Positions 19,154-28,670 of a DNA stretch of 64,000 nt are shown one piece after another. Positions within the stretch are counted from its first letter, which is position 1, and every line of letters begins with the position of its first letter. The notes below the pieces were generated by a model. It saw nothing but the letters and a program-made list of their open reading frames with translations. It did not search any database and was not told the origin of the DNA. The DNA comes from Paracoccus benzoatiresistens (GTDB lineage Bacteria; Pseudomonadota; Alphaproteobacteria; Rhodobacterales; Rhodobacteraceae): positions 62,001 through 126,000 of the forward strand of contig NZ_JAPTYD010000010.1 of the NCBI RefSeq assembly GCF_026913015.1. The letters run 5' to 3'. Position numbers and translations under genes: made by a program.

Positions 19154-20577
19154 ACGCCGCAACCAAACTGCCGCACGAGCTGGGACCCATCCATTTCATC
19201 GGCATCGGCGGCATCGGCATGTCGGGCATCGCCGAGGTCCTGCTGACGCTGGGCTATGACGTGCAGGGAAGCGACGCGAAGAAGTCCAAGATCACCGACC
19301 GCCTTGAAACCCTGGGCGCCCGCGTCTTCGAGGGCCAGCGGGCCGAGAACATCGGGCAGGCGGGCGTGGTCGTCATCTCGACCGCGATCAAGAAGGGCAA
19401 CCCCGAGCTTGAGGAAGCGCGCCGCCGCGGCCTGCCGGTGGTCCGCCGCGCCGAGATGCTGGCCGAGCTGATGCGGATGAAGTCGAACATCGCCATCGCC
19501 GGGACACACGGCAAGACCACCACCACGACCATGGTGGCGACGCTTCTGGACGCGGGCGGGCTGGATCCGACCGTGATCAACGGCGGCGTGATCCACGCAT
19601 ATGGCTCGAACGCGCGGGCCGGGGCAGGGGAGTGGATGGTGGTCGAGGCGGACGAATCCGACGGCAGCTTCAACCGCCTGCCCGCCGACATCGCCATCGT
19701 CACCAATATCGACCCCGAGCATATGGAGCATTGGGGCAGCTTCGACGCGCTGCGCCAGGGGTTCTACAACTTCGCGTCCGGGATTCCGTTCTATGGCCTG
19801 GCCGTCTGCTGCACCGACCACCCCGAGGTTCAGGCCCTGGTGGGCAAGCTGACCGACCGTCGCGTCGTGACCTTCGGCTTCAACGCCCAGGCCGATGTGC
19901 GTGCGATGAACCTGCGCTATGAAAACGGCATCGCGCATTTCGACATCGCGCTGCAAGGCGAGGGCCCGACCGAGACCGGCGACATCGAGATGATCGAGGG
20001 CTGCACCCTGCCCATGCCGGGCGATCACAACGTCTCGAACTGCCTGGCCGCCGTGGCCGTGGCCCGCCACCTGGGCATCAAGAAATCCGAAATCCGCGAG
20101 GCCTTGGCCAAGTTCGGCGGCGTCGGGCGCCGCTTCACCCGCGTGGGCGAGGTGAATGGCGTCACCATCATCGATGATTACGGCCATCACCCGGTGGAAA
20201 TCGCCGCCGTGCTCAAGGCCGCCCGCCAAGCCACCAAGGGCCGCGTGATCGCCGTCCACCAGCCGCACCGTTATTCGCGCCTGTCGAACCTGTTCGACGA
20301 TTTCTGCACCTGCTTCAACGAGGCCGATGTGGTCGCCATCGCTGAGGTCTATGCCGCCGGAGAAGATCCGATTCCCGGCGCCAGCCGCGACGAACTGGTT
20401 GCCGGGCTGATCGCCCACGGCCACCGCCACGCCCGCGCGATCCTGGACGAGAACGACCTGGAGCGGCTGGTCCGCGAACAGGCGCGTCCCGGAGACATGG
20501 TGGTCTGCCTGGGCGCGGGCACGATCTCGACCTGGGCGAACGGGCTGCCGGAAAGATTGCAGGGGCGGGCCGCATGA
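19150..20577 (+). CDS. murC: UDP-N-acetylmuramate--L-alanine ligase
   Basis: ATP-dependent Mur ligase that adds L-Ala to UDP-MurNAc, the first step of stem-peptide synthesis. 475 residues. The N-terminal Rossmann domain has [17 protein letters not shown], the central domain the ATP loop [17 protein letters not shown], then [10 protein letters not shown] and [11 protein letters not shown]. The C-terminal domain has [14 protein letters not shown] and the motif HQPHRYSR. The ATG overlaps the murG stop, and its stop overlaps the start of the next small gene. Confidence 0.97.
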   Translation: MNAATKLPHELGPIHFIGIGGIGMSGIAEVLLTLGYDVQGSDAKKSKITDRLETLGARVFEGQRAENIGQAGVVVISTAIKKGNPELEEARRRGLPVVRRAEMLAELMRMKSNIAIAGTHGKTTTTTMVATLLDAGGLDPTVINGGVIHAYGSNARAGAGEWMVVEADESDGSFNRLPADIAIVTNIDPEHMEHWGSFDALRQGFYNFASGIPFYGLAVCCTDHPEVQALVGKLTDRRVVTFGFNAQADVRAMNLRYENGIAHFDIALQGEGPTETGDIEMIEGCTLPMPGDHNVSNCLAAVAVARHLGIKKSEIREALAKFGGVGRRFTRVGEVNGVTIIDDYGHHPVEIAAVLKAARQATKGRVIAVHQPHRYSRLSNLFDDFCTCFNEADVVAIAEVYAAGEDPIPGASRDELVAGLIAHGHRHARAILDENDLERLVREQARPGDMVVCLGAGTISTWANGLPERLQGRAA

Positions 20578-20819
20578 TGCATTCGGCGGTCCTGGCGCTT
20601 GCGGTGGTGGCGGGCTGGCTGCTTCTGGTCCGCCTAGCCCGCACCCTGGGCAGGCGCCAGCGCCAACGTGCCCTCTGGGCGCTGATCATCAGCGGTGTTC
20701 CGCTGCTTGGCTGGCTGACCTATGCCTGCGGTCCATGGGCGGGCATCGGTTTTCTCTCGCTCGGCCTGCTGGTGCTGGTCCGCCTGCCCATGCGGTCGCG
20801 GACCCGAACGGCCCCGTGA
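20574..20819 (+). CDS. DUF2484 family small membrane protein
   Basis: 81 residues with two or three hydrophobic helices ([56 protein letters not shown]). The GWL-x4-GPW-x4-GFL region followed by a basic PMR tail matches DUF2484, which Rhodobacterales carry between murC and murB. Its ATG overlaps the murC stop and its TGA overlaps the GTG of the next gene, so it is tightly coupled inside the peptidoglycan cluster. Function is unknown; position suggests an accessory role at the envelope or divisome. Confidence 0.75.
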   Translation: MMHSAVLALAVVAGWLLLVRLARTLGRRQRQRALWALIISGVPLLGWLTYACGPWAGIGFLSLGLLVLVRLPMRSRTRTAP

Positions 20820-21205
20820 TCCCTTATCAGGTGATCCCCTTCTATCTGGTCATCGCCCTTGTCGTGTTGTGGGGCGTCTGGACCGGGGCGACGCGCGTCG
20901 CCGCGCGGTCCTTTCGCCCGGTGCTGGCGGCGCTTGCCGCGCTGCTGGCCGGGGCTGCGGCCTGCTGGCTGATCGGCGCGCAGAAGACGGGACATGTCCA
21001 TGCCGGGCTGCTGGGGACATTGGCTTCCATGCTGCTGCTTCTGGCTGCCGGGTCCGTGGCCTTCGGCGCCGCGCTTCGCGGGCTGCACGATGCGACCCGC
21101 CGCCGGGTGGCCGCCGAACCCGCCGAGCCGCTGCGCCCGGCCTGGGACATCTGGGGCCTTTGCGGGCTGTCCGCTGTCGCCGTGATCGCCAGCCTGCTTG
21201 AATAG
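20816..21205 (+). CDS. Hypothetical integral membrane protein between murC and murB
   Basis: 129 residues from a GTG start that overlaps the DUF2484 stop (GTGA). The N-terminus [20 protein letters not shown] is hydrophobic, followed by further helices around [43 protein letters not shown] and [16 protein letters not shown], giving four predicted segments. I recognise no family. The overlapping start, matching base composition and membrane character make it a plausible gene rather than a shadow. It ends 46 nt before murB. Its job may be tied to DUF2484. Confidence 0.6.
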   Translation: MIPYQVIPFYLVIALVVLWGVWTGATRVAARSFRPVLAALAALLAGAAACWLIGAQKTGHVHAGLLGTLASMLLLLAAGSVAFGAALRGLHDATRRRVAAEPAEPLRPAWDIWGLCGLSAVAVIASLLE

Positions 21206-21251
21206 AGCCGCCCGGTTGACCCATCGGGTCCCGCTGTTTACCACATTCGCC

Positions 21252-22193
21252 ATGATGACCGACCTTCCCCCCACCCGTGGCAACCTGACCCCCAACCGCC
21301 CCCTCGACAGCCTCACCTGGCTGCGCGTCGGCGGCCCGGCCGAATGGCTGTTCCAGCCCGCCGACGAGGATGACCTGGCCGCCTTCCTGCGCGATCTGGA
21401 CCCCTCGGTCCCGGTTTTTCCCATCGGCGTCGGCAGCAACCTGATCGTGCGCGACGGCGGCATCCGGGGCGTGGTGGTCCGCCTTGGCCGGGGTTTCAAC
21501 GGGATCGCGGTGGAAGGCGACCGGATAACGGCAGGCGCCGCCGCGCTGGATGCGCATGTCGCCCGGCGCGCGGCGGACGCGGGGCTGGACCTGACCTTCC
21601 TGCGCACCATCCCCGGAAGCATCGGCGGCGCGGTGCGCATGAACGCGGGCTGCTACGGCAGCTATGTTGCCGATCACCTGATCGAGGCGCGGGCCGTCAC
21701 CCGCAGCGGCGAACGGATCGTGCTGGCCCCGGACGACCTGCGCTTTTCCTACCGCCATTCCGACCTGCCCGAAGGCTGCATCCTGACCGAGGCGACTTTC
21801 CGCGCCGCACCGGCCGACCCCGACAGGCTGCACCAGAAGATGGCCGACCAGCTGGCCAGGCGCGATGAAACGCAGCCCACCAAGGAACGCAGCGCCGGAT
21901 CCACCTTCCGAAACCCGGCGGGCTACAGCTCGACCGGCCGTGCGGATGATGTCCATGACCTGAAGGCCTGGGCGCTGATCGACCGGGCAGGACTGCGCGG
22001 GCATAGCTGGGGCGGGGCGCAGATGTCGGAAAAGCACCCGAACTTCCTTCTCAACACCGGCGGCGCCACGGCGGCGGAACTCGAGGCGCTTGGCGAACTG
22101 GTCCGCCGCCGCGTGCTGGAGGACAGCGGCCACGAGTTGCAATGGGAGGTGATTCGCGTGGGCGAACCCTTGCCGCAACCGCAGGCTGATTAA
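21252..22193 (+). CDS. murB: UDP-N-acetylenolpyruvoylglucosamine reductase
   Basis: FAD enzyme that reduces UDP-GlcNAc-enolpyruvate to UDP-MurNAc with NADPH. 313 residues from [13 protein letters not shown]. The FAD domain shows [30 protein letters not shown] and [24 protein letters not shown]. The substrate domain has [11 protein letters not shown] with the catalytic Ser, as in type I/II MurB, and [19 protein letters not shown]. The start may be 21252 or 21255, with no clear Shine-Dalgarno. It belongs to the dcw run, but about 150 nt separate it from ddl. Confidence 0.95.
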   Translation: MMTDLPPTRGNLTPNRPLDSLTWLRVGGPAEWLFQPADEDDLAAFLRDLDPSVPVFPIGVGSNLIVRDGGIRGVVVRLGRGFNGIAVEGDRITAGAAALDAHVARRAADAGLDLTFLRTIPGSIGGAVRMNAGCYGSYVADHLIEARAVTRSGERIVLAPDDLRFSYRHSDLPEGCILTEATFRAAPADPDRLHQKMADQLARRDETQPTKERSAGSTFRNPAGYSSTGRADDVHDLKAWALIDRAGLRGHSWGGAQMSEKHPNFLLNTGGATAAELEALGELVRRRVLEDSGHELQWEVIRVGEPLPQPQAD

Positions 22194-22315
22194 CGAATTG
22201 CCTAACAATCTTTGGCAGATAGCGAAAAATGCCCTTTTGCGGCTTTCGCGCATCAGCTATCCTTTCGCCATAAGCGTAGACCGGGGATGAACCCGGCCGC
22301 GCGGGGACAGAAAAT

Positions 22316-22330
22316 CCCGGATCAACCGGG
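22316..22330 (+). repeat. Inverted repeat CCCGG-ATCAA-CCGGG in the ddl leader
   Basis: Identical to the 15-mer upstream of ftsW. Another short hairpin, CCGGG-GATGAA-CCCGG type, lies about 35 nt upstream of it, so the murB-ddl gap contains two tandem small stem-loops just before the GTG start of ddl. Confidence 0.5.
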
Positions 22331-22344
22331 GCGAAAGGCGAAAC

Positions 22345-23280
22345 GTGGCGGGCAGGTCGAGCGGGACAGCCCATACCGTAGCCGTTCTGATGGGCGGACC
22401 CTCGGCCGAGCGCGAGGTGTCGCTGTCGTCGGGGCGCGAATGCGCGAATGCGCTGCGGGTGGCGGGCTATGAGGTGATCGAGGTCGAACTGGGGGCCGAA
22501 CGCGGCGGCGATCTGGTCGCGCGCCTGGCGGGCCTTCGTTGCGATGTCGTCTTCAACGCCCTGCATGGCCGCTTTGGTGAGGACGGATGCGTCCAGGGCA
22601 TCCTGGAATGGCTGGACCTGCCTTATACCCATTCCGGCGTCCTTGCTTCGGCCTTGGCGATGGACAAGACGCGTGCCAAGGATGCGCTGCGCGTCGCTGG
22701 CCTGCCCGTGGTCGAAAGCGTCATCGCCTGCGCGGACGAGGTGCGCGCCCGCCACGTCCTGCCGCCGCCCTATGTGGTCAAGCCGAATGACGAGGGATCC
22801 TCGGTCGGCGTCTACATCGTCCATGACGGCGCGAACCAGCCGCCGCAACTGGCCGACACCATGCCCGCCCGGGTGATGGTCGAAACCTATGCGCCGGGAC
22901 GCGAGCTGACCACGGCGGTGATGGGCGACCGCGCCCTTGGCGTGACCGAGATCGTGACCGAAGGCTGGTATGACTATGCCGCCAAATACTCGGTCGGCGG
23001 GTCGCGCCATGTGATCCCCGCCGATATCCCGGCCGAAATCACGGCAGCCTGCCTGGACTATGCCGTCCGCGCCCATGAGGCGCTTGGTTGCCGCGGCCTG
23101 TCACGCACCGACTTCCGCTGGGACGAGGCGCGGGGCCTGGGGGGGCTGATCATCCTGGAGGTGAACACCCAGCCGGGCATGACGCCGACCTCCTTGGCGC
23201 CCGAACAGGCAGCCCATGCCGGCATCGATTTTCCCGCCCTGATGCGCTGGATGGTGGAGGATGCGCTGTGCCGGACGTGA
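22345..23280 (+). CDS. ddl: D-alanine--D-alanine ligase
   Basis: ATP-grasp enzyme making D-Ala-D-Ala for the peptidoglycan stem peptide. 311 residues from a GTG start (preceded by AGGCG; no nearer ATG preserves the N-terminal [19 protein letters not shown] motif). Other landmarks are [39 protein letters not shown], the ATP-binding [16 protein letters not shown] and the C-terminal metal and substrate segment [25 protein letters not shown]. ftsQ begins inside its 3' end. Regulation through the hairpins just upstream is possible. Confidence 0.95.
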   Translation: MAGRSSGTAHTVAVLMGGPSAEREVSLSSGRECANALRVAGYEVIEVELGAERGGDLVARLAGLRCDVVFNALHGRFGEDGCVQGILEWLDLPYTHSGVLASALAMDKTRAKDALRVAGLPVVESVIACADEVRARHVLPPPYVVKPNDEGSSVGVYIVHDGANQPPQLADTMPARVMVETYAPGRELTTAVMGDRALGVTEIVTEGWYDYAAKYSVGGSRHVIPADIPAEITAACLDYAVRAHEALGCRGLSRTDFRWDEARGLGGLIILEVNTQPGMTPTSLAPEQAAHAGIDFPALMRWMVEDALCRT

Positions 23281-24215
23281 TCGACCATCGCCCGAATCGT
23301 CAGCCCCAGCCCGACCGCATCAAGCGCGATCCCGCGCCTTCGCGCCTGCAATACCGGCTGGAGCGCATGTGGCTGCGCCCGATCTGGCGCCGCGCGGTGC
23401 GGGTCGGCGTCCCGGCCTTTCTGGTCGCGATGACCGCCGGCATCTGGCTGTCGGACGAGGATCGCCGCGCGCAACTCTCTGACGGCGTCCAGCACGTCCT
23501 GGACAAGGTGCAAAGCCGCGAGGAATTCCTGGTCAGGACCATGGTGATCGAGGGTGTCTCGCCCGTCGTGGACGAGGCGCTGCGCAAGATGCTGCCGGTC
23601 GATCTGCCGGCCTCCAGCTTCGACATCGACCTGACGGCGCTGCGGCTGCAGGTGATGCAGTTGGACGTGATCGAATCGGTCGATCTGCGCATCAAGCCGG
23701 GCGGCATCCTGTCGGCGGTGGTCAAGGAACGCGAACCGGCGGTCCTTTGGCGCCATGCCCGGGGGATCGAGATTCTGGACAGGACCGGCCACCGCGTCGC
23801 ATCGGTCACGTCACGCGACGTGCGCGCCGACCTGCCGCTTATCGCGGGCGAGGGCGCGGATCTTGCCGTGCCCGAGGCGCTGTCGCTGATCGACGCCGCC
23901 GGGCCGATCCTGCCCCGCGTGCGCGGCCTGGTGCGCAAGGGCGAACGCCGCTGGGATCTTGAGCTGGATCACGGCCAGAAGATCATGCTGCCGGCCGAAG
24001 ACGCGGTGATCGCGCTTCAGGCCGCGATTGCGCTGGACCGTGCGCAGGACCTGCTGGGCCGCGACATCACTGCCGTCGATCTGCGCAATCCCTCCCAGCC
24101 GGCGCTGCGCCTGGGGATCGACGCGCGCAACACCATCCGCGAGGCCCGGGGGCAGGCGCTTCTGGGGCCCGACGGCAAGGTCATCATTCCGGAAGACGAC
24201 AAGAAGGGGGGCTGA
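23268..24215 (+). CDS. ftsQ: Cell division protein FtsQ
   Basis: Bitopic divisome protein linking early and late division proteins. 315 residues. A cytoplasmic basic tail leads into one membrane helix ([17 protein letters not shown], about residues 45-61). Then come the POTRA domain beginning [23 protein letters not shown] and the FtsQ domain ([29 protein letters not shown]; later [12 protein letters not shown]). The start is a GTG at 23268, inside the end of ddl, with GGTGGAGG about 7 nt upstream; this fits better than upstream in-frame codons, which would overlap ddl far more. Confidence 0.92.
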   Translation: MPDVIDHRPNRQPQPDRIKRDPAPSRLQYRLERMWLRPIWRRAVRVGVPAFLVAMTAGIWLSDEDRRAQLSDGVQHVLDKVQSREEFLVRTMVIEGVSPVVDEALRKMLPVDLPASSFDIDLTALRLQVMQLDVIESVDLRIKPGGILSAVVKEREPAVLWRHARGIEILDRTGHRVASVTSRDVRADLPLIAGEGADLAVPEALSLIDAAGPILPRVRGLVRKGERRWDLELDHGQKIMLPAEDAVIALQAAIALDRAQDLLGRDITAVDLRNPSQPALRLGIDARNTIREARGQALLGPDGKVIIPEDDKKGG

Positions 24216-24218
24216 ACG

Positions 24219-25553
24219 ATGGCGGAACTTTATCAGACGCAACGTGCGATGCGGAACATCCGCCGGGCGGCCCTGCAACGCGGCGTGATCGGCATCCTGG
24301 ACATCGGCACCTCGAAGATCGCCTGCCTGGTGCTGCGCTTCGACGGCACCGGCACCTTTCGCGAAACCGACGGCGTCGGGCCGATGGCGGGACAGGCGAA
24401 CTTCAAGGTGATCGGCGCCGCGTCAACCCGGTCGCGCGGGATGCGCCGGGGCGAGATCGACGTGATGGCGGAAACCGAACGCGCCATCCGCACGGTGGTT
24501 GCCGCCGCGCAGAAGGTCGCGGGCGTGCGCGTTGACCACGTCATCGCCTGCCTGTCGGGCGGGCGCCCGGCATCCTACGGCCTGGCGGGGGAAATCACGC
24601 TGGAGTCGGGCAGGGTGCATGAACATGACGTGGCCCGCGTCCTGGCCGCCTGCGACGCGCCCGACTTCGGGCGGGGCCGCGAGGTGCTGCACGCGCAGCC
24701 GGTCAATTTTGCCGTGGACAACCGCAGCGGCCTTGGCGATCCGCGCGATCACGTCGGCAACAAGCTGGCCTGCGACATGCATCTGCTGACGGTCGATGGC
24801 GACGTGATCGGCAACCTGGTCCAGTGCATCCGCCGCTGCGACCTGGAACTGGCGGGCATCGCCTCGGCCTCCTATGCCTCGGCCCGCGCGGCGCTGGTCG
24901 AGGACGAGCAGGAGCTGGGCTCGGCCTGCATCGACTTTGGCGGCGGCGGCACGGGTGTGTCGATTTTCGTCAAGAAACACATGATCTTCGCCGACAATGT
25001 TAAAATCGGCGGTCATCTTGTGACGCAGGACATCGCGCAGGGTCTGCGCATCCCGCTGCCGGTGGCCGAGCGCCTCAAGACCCTGAATGGCGGAGTCGAG
25101 GCGACGGGCCGGGACGACCGCGACATGCTGGATCTGGGCGGCGACGCGACGGGATGGGACGGGGACCGCCGCCCGGTCAGCCGCGCCGACCTGATCGGCA
25201 TCATGCGCCCCCGGGTCGAGGAGATCCTGGAGGGCGTGCGCGAAGTGCTTGACGCGGCCGGCTTCGACTCCATGCCCAGCCAGCAGATCGTGCTGACCGG
25301 CGGGGGCAGCCAGATCCCTGGCCTGGACGGTCTGGCGGCGCGCATCCTGGGGCCGAACATCCGCTGCGGGCGCCCCCTGCGCATCGACGGGCTGGCGCAT
25401 CAGTTCACCGATCCCAGCTTTTCCAGCGCCGTCGGGCTGGCGCTGTTTGCCGCCCATCCCCAGGACGAATGGTGGGATTTCGAGATGCCGGCGGACAGCT
25501 ATCCGACCCGCAGCTTGCGCCGCGCCTATCGCTGGTTCAGGAACAACTGGTAA
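24219..25553 (+). CDS. ftsA: Cell division protein FtsA
   Basis: Actin-like ATPase that tethers FtsZ filaments to the membrane. 444 residues. ATPase motifs: IGILDIGTSKIACLVL (phosphate 1), SACIDFGGGGTGVSIFV (phosphate 2) and IVLTGGGSQIPGLDGLA (adenosine). The 1C subdomain contains RSRGMRRGEIDVM. The C-terminus ends YRWFRNNW, compatible with an amphipathic membrane-targeting helix. It follows ftsQ by 3 nt. About 220 bp then separate it from ftsZ, so ftsZ probably also has its own promoter. Confidence 0.96.
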   Translation: MAELYQTQRAMRNIRRAALQRGVIGILDIGTSKIACLVLRFDGTGTFRETDGVGPMAGQANFKVIGAASTRSRGMRRGEIDVMAETERAIRTVVAAAQKVAGVRVDHVIACLSGGRPASYGLAGEITLESGRVHEHDVARVLAACDAPDFGRGREVLHAQPVNFAVDNRSGLGDPRDHVGNKLACDMHLLTVDGDVIGNLVQCIRRCDLELAGIASASYASARAALVEDEQELGSACIDFGGGGTGVSIFVKKHMIFADNVKIGGHLVTQDIAQGLRIPLPVAERLKTLNGGVEATGRDDRDMLDLGGDATGWDGDRRPVSRADLIGIMRPRVEEILEGVREVLDAAGFDSMPSQQIVLTGGGSQIPGLDGLAARILGPNIRCGRPLRIDGLAHQFTDPSFSSAVGLALFAAHPQDEWWDFEMPADSYPTRSLRRAYRWFRNNW

Positions 25554-25587
25554 GCCATTGACCAGTAATAGGTCGTATTCTGCCTGT

Positions 25588-25644
25588 CCCACCACATGGT
25601 GGGGCATTGGCAAGATACCGCCTAAAACACCTGCAGATACCGCC
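25588..25644 (+). promoter_or_regulatory. ftsZ upstream region: palindrome and 22-bp-spaced direct repeat
   Basis: CCCACCA-CA-TGGTGGG (25588-25603) is a perfect inverted repeat. It is followed by two copies of AGATACCGCC (25613-25622 and 25635-25644) whose starts are exactly 22 bp apart, about two helical turns. The whole set lies 130-190 bp upstream of the ftsZ start. It looks like a regulator binding region; no known box (MraZ, CtrA, DnaA) fits well. Confidence 0.4.
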
Positions 25645-25773
25645 AGATTTTGCGGTTTTTGCGCGTTTTTCGGGTGACTGAAAGGCATCTGCCCGCTAGG
25701 ATTGACGATGATACGAGGGATTCGACGGGCGGCAGGTCATGACCCGATCGACATAGCAAAAACAGGCGGACTC

Positions 25774-27366
25774 ATGAACCTCAATCTGATGATGAACGAC
25801 GAGGACGAACTCAAGCCCCGGATCACCGTATTTGGTGTCGGCGGCGCGGGCGGCAACGCGGTCAACAACATGATCGAGAAGAACCTGGACGGGGTCGAGT
25901 TCGTGGTTGCCAATACCGACGCGCAGGCCCTTGCCGGGTCGCGCGCGACCAGTCGCATCCAGATGGGTCCGAAAGTGACCGAGGGCCTGGGCGCCGGCGC
26001 CAAGCCCGTCATCGGCGCCAAGGCAGCCGAGGAAACGATCGAGGACATCGTCGACCACCTGATGGGCGCGCACATGTGCTTCATCACCGCCGGCATGGGC
26101 GGCGGCACCGGCACGGGCGCCGCGCCGATCATCGCGCAGGCCGCGCGCGAGATGGGCATCCTGACGGTAGGCGTCGTGACCAAGCCTTTCCAGTTCGAGG
26201 GCACCAAGCGGATGCGCCAGGCCGAGGAGGGCGTCGAGGCCCTGCAGAAGGTCGTGGACACGCTGATCATCATCCCGAACCAGAACCTGTTCCGCCTGGC
26301 CAACGAAAAGACCACCTTCACCGATGCCTTCGCACTGGCTGACGACGTGCTGTACCAGGGCGTCAAGGGCGTGACCGACCTGATGGTCAAGCCGGGCCTC
26401 ATCAACCTCGACTTTGCCGACGTCCGCTCGGTCATGGACGAGATGGGCAAGGCCATGATGGGCACCGGCGAGGCCTCGGGCGAGAACCGCGCCCAGGAAG
26501 CCGCCGAACGCGCCATCGCCAACCCGCTGCTGGACGAGATCAGCCTGAACGGCGCCAAGGGCGTGCTGATCAACATCACCGGCGGCTATGACATGACCCT
26601 GTTCGAGCTGGACGAGGCCGCCAACGTCATCCGCGACAAGGTGGACAGCGACGCCAACATCATCGTGGGCTCGACGCTGGACCCGGACATGGACGGCTCG
26701 ATCCGCGTGTCGGTCGTGGCAACCGGCATCGATGCCAGCGTCGCCGCCGCCGCCGAAGTGCCGGCCCCCCGCCGCAGCATGGCCGAGCCGCTGACCCAGA
26801 ACCCGCCCGTTTCGCAGAAGGTCGAGGTTTCGGCGCAGCAGGACGACCTGCCGCCGCGCCGCGTCGCCCCTCCGCTGGGCGACACCCGCCCCGTGGCTCC
26901 GGCGCCGGCTTCCGCCGCGCGGACCGAGGACGACATGCCGGCCCCGGCCTATCAGCGCAAGGAAGCTGCGCAGCCCGCGATGCTGAACGTCCGCGAGGAC
27001 GCAGGCTTCATCGCTCCGCGCGCGCCGCAGGGCGCAGCCCCGCGCGGCCAGGCCTCGCCCGAGACGCTGGAGCGTTTGCGCCGCGCCGTCGAGCACAAGG
27101 GCGAACGCCAGCAGCCCGCGCCCCAGCCGGAGCCCGTCCGCCCCCACAGCCGCATGGCGGGTCTTGGCCGGATGCTGGAGCGGATGGCGGGCCATGCCGA
27201 CACCTCGGCGTCCAAGCCCGCCGCATCCACCATTTCTGAGCGCGTGAACGAGCGCGTGGCCGTTCGTGCGCGCCAGCAGGAAACCGATTTCGACGATCTG
27301 GCCAGCCCCGATGCGGGCGGCGACAATGTCGAGATCCCGGCCTTCCTGCGCCGGCAGGCGAACTGA
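25774..27366 (+). CDS. ftsZ: Cell division protein FtsZ
   Basis: Tubulin-like GTPase that forms the division ring. 530 residues from [16 protein letters not shown]; the frame is open to 25702 but those extra residues are not FtsZ-like. The GTPase core has [23 protein letters not shown], the tubulin signature [10 protein letters not shown] and the synergy loop region [11 protein letters not shown]. After about residue 320 comes a long Pro/Ala/Gln-rich linker of some 190 residues. It ends in the conserved peptide [14 protein letters not shown], which binds FtsA and other partners. The long linker is usual for alphaproteobacteria. A strong terminator follows. Confidence 0.97.
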   Translation: MNLNLMMNDEDELKPRITVFGVGGAGGNAVNNMIEKNLDGVEFVVANTDAQALAGSRATSRIQMGPKVTEGLGAGAKPVIGAKAAEETIEDIVDHLMGAHMCFITAGMGGGTGTGAAPIIAQAAREMGILTVGVVTKPFQFEGTKRMRQAEEGVEALQKVVDTLIIIPNQNLFRLANEKTTFTDAFALADDVLYQGVKGVTDLMVKPGLINLDFADVRSVMDEMGKAMMGTGEASGENRAQEAAERAIANPLLDEISLNGAKGVLINITGGYDMTLFELDEAANVIRDKVDSDANIIVGSTLDPDMDGSIRVSVVATGIDASVAAAAEVPAPRRSMAEPLTQNPPVSQKVEVSAQQDDLPPRRVAPPLGDTRPVAPAPASAARTEDDMPAPAYQRKEAAQPAMLNVREDAGFIAPRAPQGAAPRGQASPETLERLRRAVEHKGERQQPAPQPEPVRPHSRMAGLGRMLERMAGHADTSASKPAASTISERVNERVAVRARQQETDFDDLASPDAGGDNVEIPAFLRRQAN

Positions 27367-27390
27367 GCCGATCACAACTATTCAGACAGG

Positions 27391-27418
27391 AAGGGCCGCT
27401 GTTTCGCGGCCCTTTTTG
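27391..27418 (+). terminator. Rho-independent terminator of ftsZ
   Basis: Stem AGGGCCGC (27392-27399) with GCGGCCCT (27406-27413), then a run of T's. It starts about 25 nt after the ftsZ stop codon and closes the division cluster. Confidence 0.92.
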
Positions 27419-27586
27419 CTTATTGTGTCAGGCAGCTATGGCATTCCCGGGGTCCGCCGCGGCGTTGCGGGCCTGATTGTTTCACACCGTTACAAATCGT
27501 TAATTGCCCGATTGGCACCCTTGGCATAGTTCACCTGTTACCCCGATGAACGATGTCGTTCCGGGGCAAGATGAAGGCAGGTGGCC

Positions 27587-28516
27587 ATGCAGGCGACGTT
27601 GAAAAAGATGGTGACGTTTCAGGGCGTGGGGCTGCACTCCGGCGCCCCGGCGCGGCTGGAGATTCATCCCGCGCCTGCAGGACACGGCATCGTCTTCCGC
27701 CGCAGCGACCTGACGCCGGCCGTGGATATTGCCGCCAGGTGGGACCATGTCACGCCCTCGAAGCTGTGCACGCTGATGGATGACGGCAAGGGCACGACCC
27801 TGTCCACGGTCGAGCATGTCATGGCGGCGCTGGCCGGGACGGGCATCCACAACGGCCTGGTGATCGTCGATGGTCCCGAGGTTCCGATCCTCGACGGCTC
27901 CTCCGCGCCCTTCGTCCGCGGTATCCTGCGAGCCGGAATCGCCGTGCAGGCGGCGCCCCTGCGCGCGATCCGCGTGTTGCGCCCGGTCGAGGTCCGCGAG
28001 GGCGAGGCCTTTGCCCGCCTGACCCCGGCGGACCACCTGGAGATCGATTTCGAGATAGACTTCGTCGATGCCGCGATCGGCCATCAGGAAAAGCGCCTGG
28101 ACATGGCCAACGGCGCCTTCCTGCGCGAACTGGCCGACAGCCGCACCTTCTGCCGCCAGGCGGACGTAGATGCGATGCGCAGGAACGGGCTGGCCCTGGG
28201 TGGCACCTATCTGAATGCCGTGGTCGTCGATGGCGCGCGGGTCCTGTCGCCGGGCGGCCTGCGCCACGCGGACGAGGCCGTGCGCCACAAGATGCTGGAC
28301 GCGATGGGCGATCTGGCCCTGGCCGGCGCGCCGCTGCTGGCGCGCTATACCGGGCATCGCGCTGGCCATGCGATGACGAACAGGCTGCTGCGCGCGCTGT
28401 TCGCCGATCCGACGGCGTGGGAATGGGAAACCTGTTCCCCTGCGCTGGAGGACCGCCTGCCGGGGGCCGGAGTCGCGGCCTATGACCTGGCCGCGACCGC
28501 TTGGGTGGCCGCGTAA
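27587..28516 (+). CDS. lpxC: UDP-3-O-acyl-N-acetylglucosamine deacetylase
   Basis: Zn amidase, the committed step of lipid A synthesis. 309 residues from MQATLKKMVTFQGVGLHSG; a GTG two codons upstream (27581) is an alternative start. Zn and catalytic residues are seen in STVEHVMAALAG (first His) and in DEAVRHKMLDAMGDLALAGAPL (H and D). IDFVDAAIGHQEKRLDM and SRTFCRQADVDAMRRNGLALGG are further conserved blocks. It is downstream of ftsZ but separated by a terminator, so it is transcribed independently, as is common for the ftsZ-lpxC order. Confidence 0.97.
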   Translation: MQATLKKMVTFQGVGLHSGAPARLEIHPAPAGHGIVFRRSDLTPAVDIAARWDHVTPSKLCTLMDDGKGTTLSTVEHVMAALAGTGIHNGLVIVDGPEVPILDGSSAPFVRGILRAGIAVQAAPLRAIRVLRPVEVREGEAFARLTPADHLEIDFEIDFVDAAIGHQEKRLDMANGAFLRELADSRTFCRQADVDAMRRNGLALGGTYLNAVVVDGARVLSPGGLRHADEAVRHKMLDAMGDLALAGAPLLARYTGHRAGHAMTNRLLRALFADPTAWEWETCSPALEDRLPGAGVAAYDLAATAWVAA

Positions 28517-28582
28517 TCGGGCGGCTTCCCGCCATCTTGAACCCCTGCTGAAAAGGCAGGCCAAATTCAAAGGATTGCCATT

Positions 28583-28611
28583 TTGCGCCCCCTGATGTTC
28601 TGTGCTAGAGG
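28583..28611 (+). promoter_or_regulatory. Candidate bamD promoter
   Basis: TTGCGC (28583-28588) and TAGAGG (28606-28611) with a 17-nt spacer, about 60 nt upstream of the bamD start in the 150-bp lpxC-bamD gap. Only a weak hairpin (CCTGC/GCAGG) separates it from lpxC, so readthrough is also possible. Confidence 0.3.
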
Positions 28612-28670
28612 GTCCATGTAGCTTGGCCGAACGGCTTGGTTGCAGGGAAGAAGTCTTAGGCAGGGTGAAG

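Noticed and set aside
22196..22215. CtrA-like TTAA...TTAA site in the murB-ddl gap (and a similar one near 27490 before lpxC)
   Set aside because: The half-sites are imperfect and the spacing is not the canonical 7 nt.
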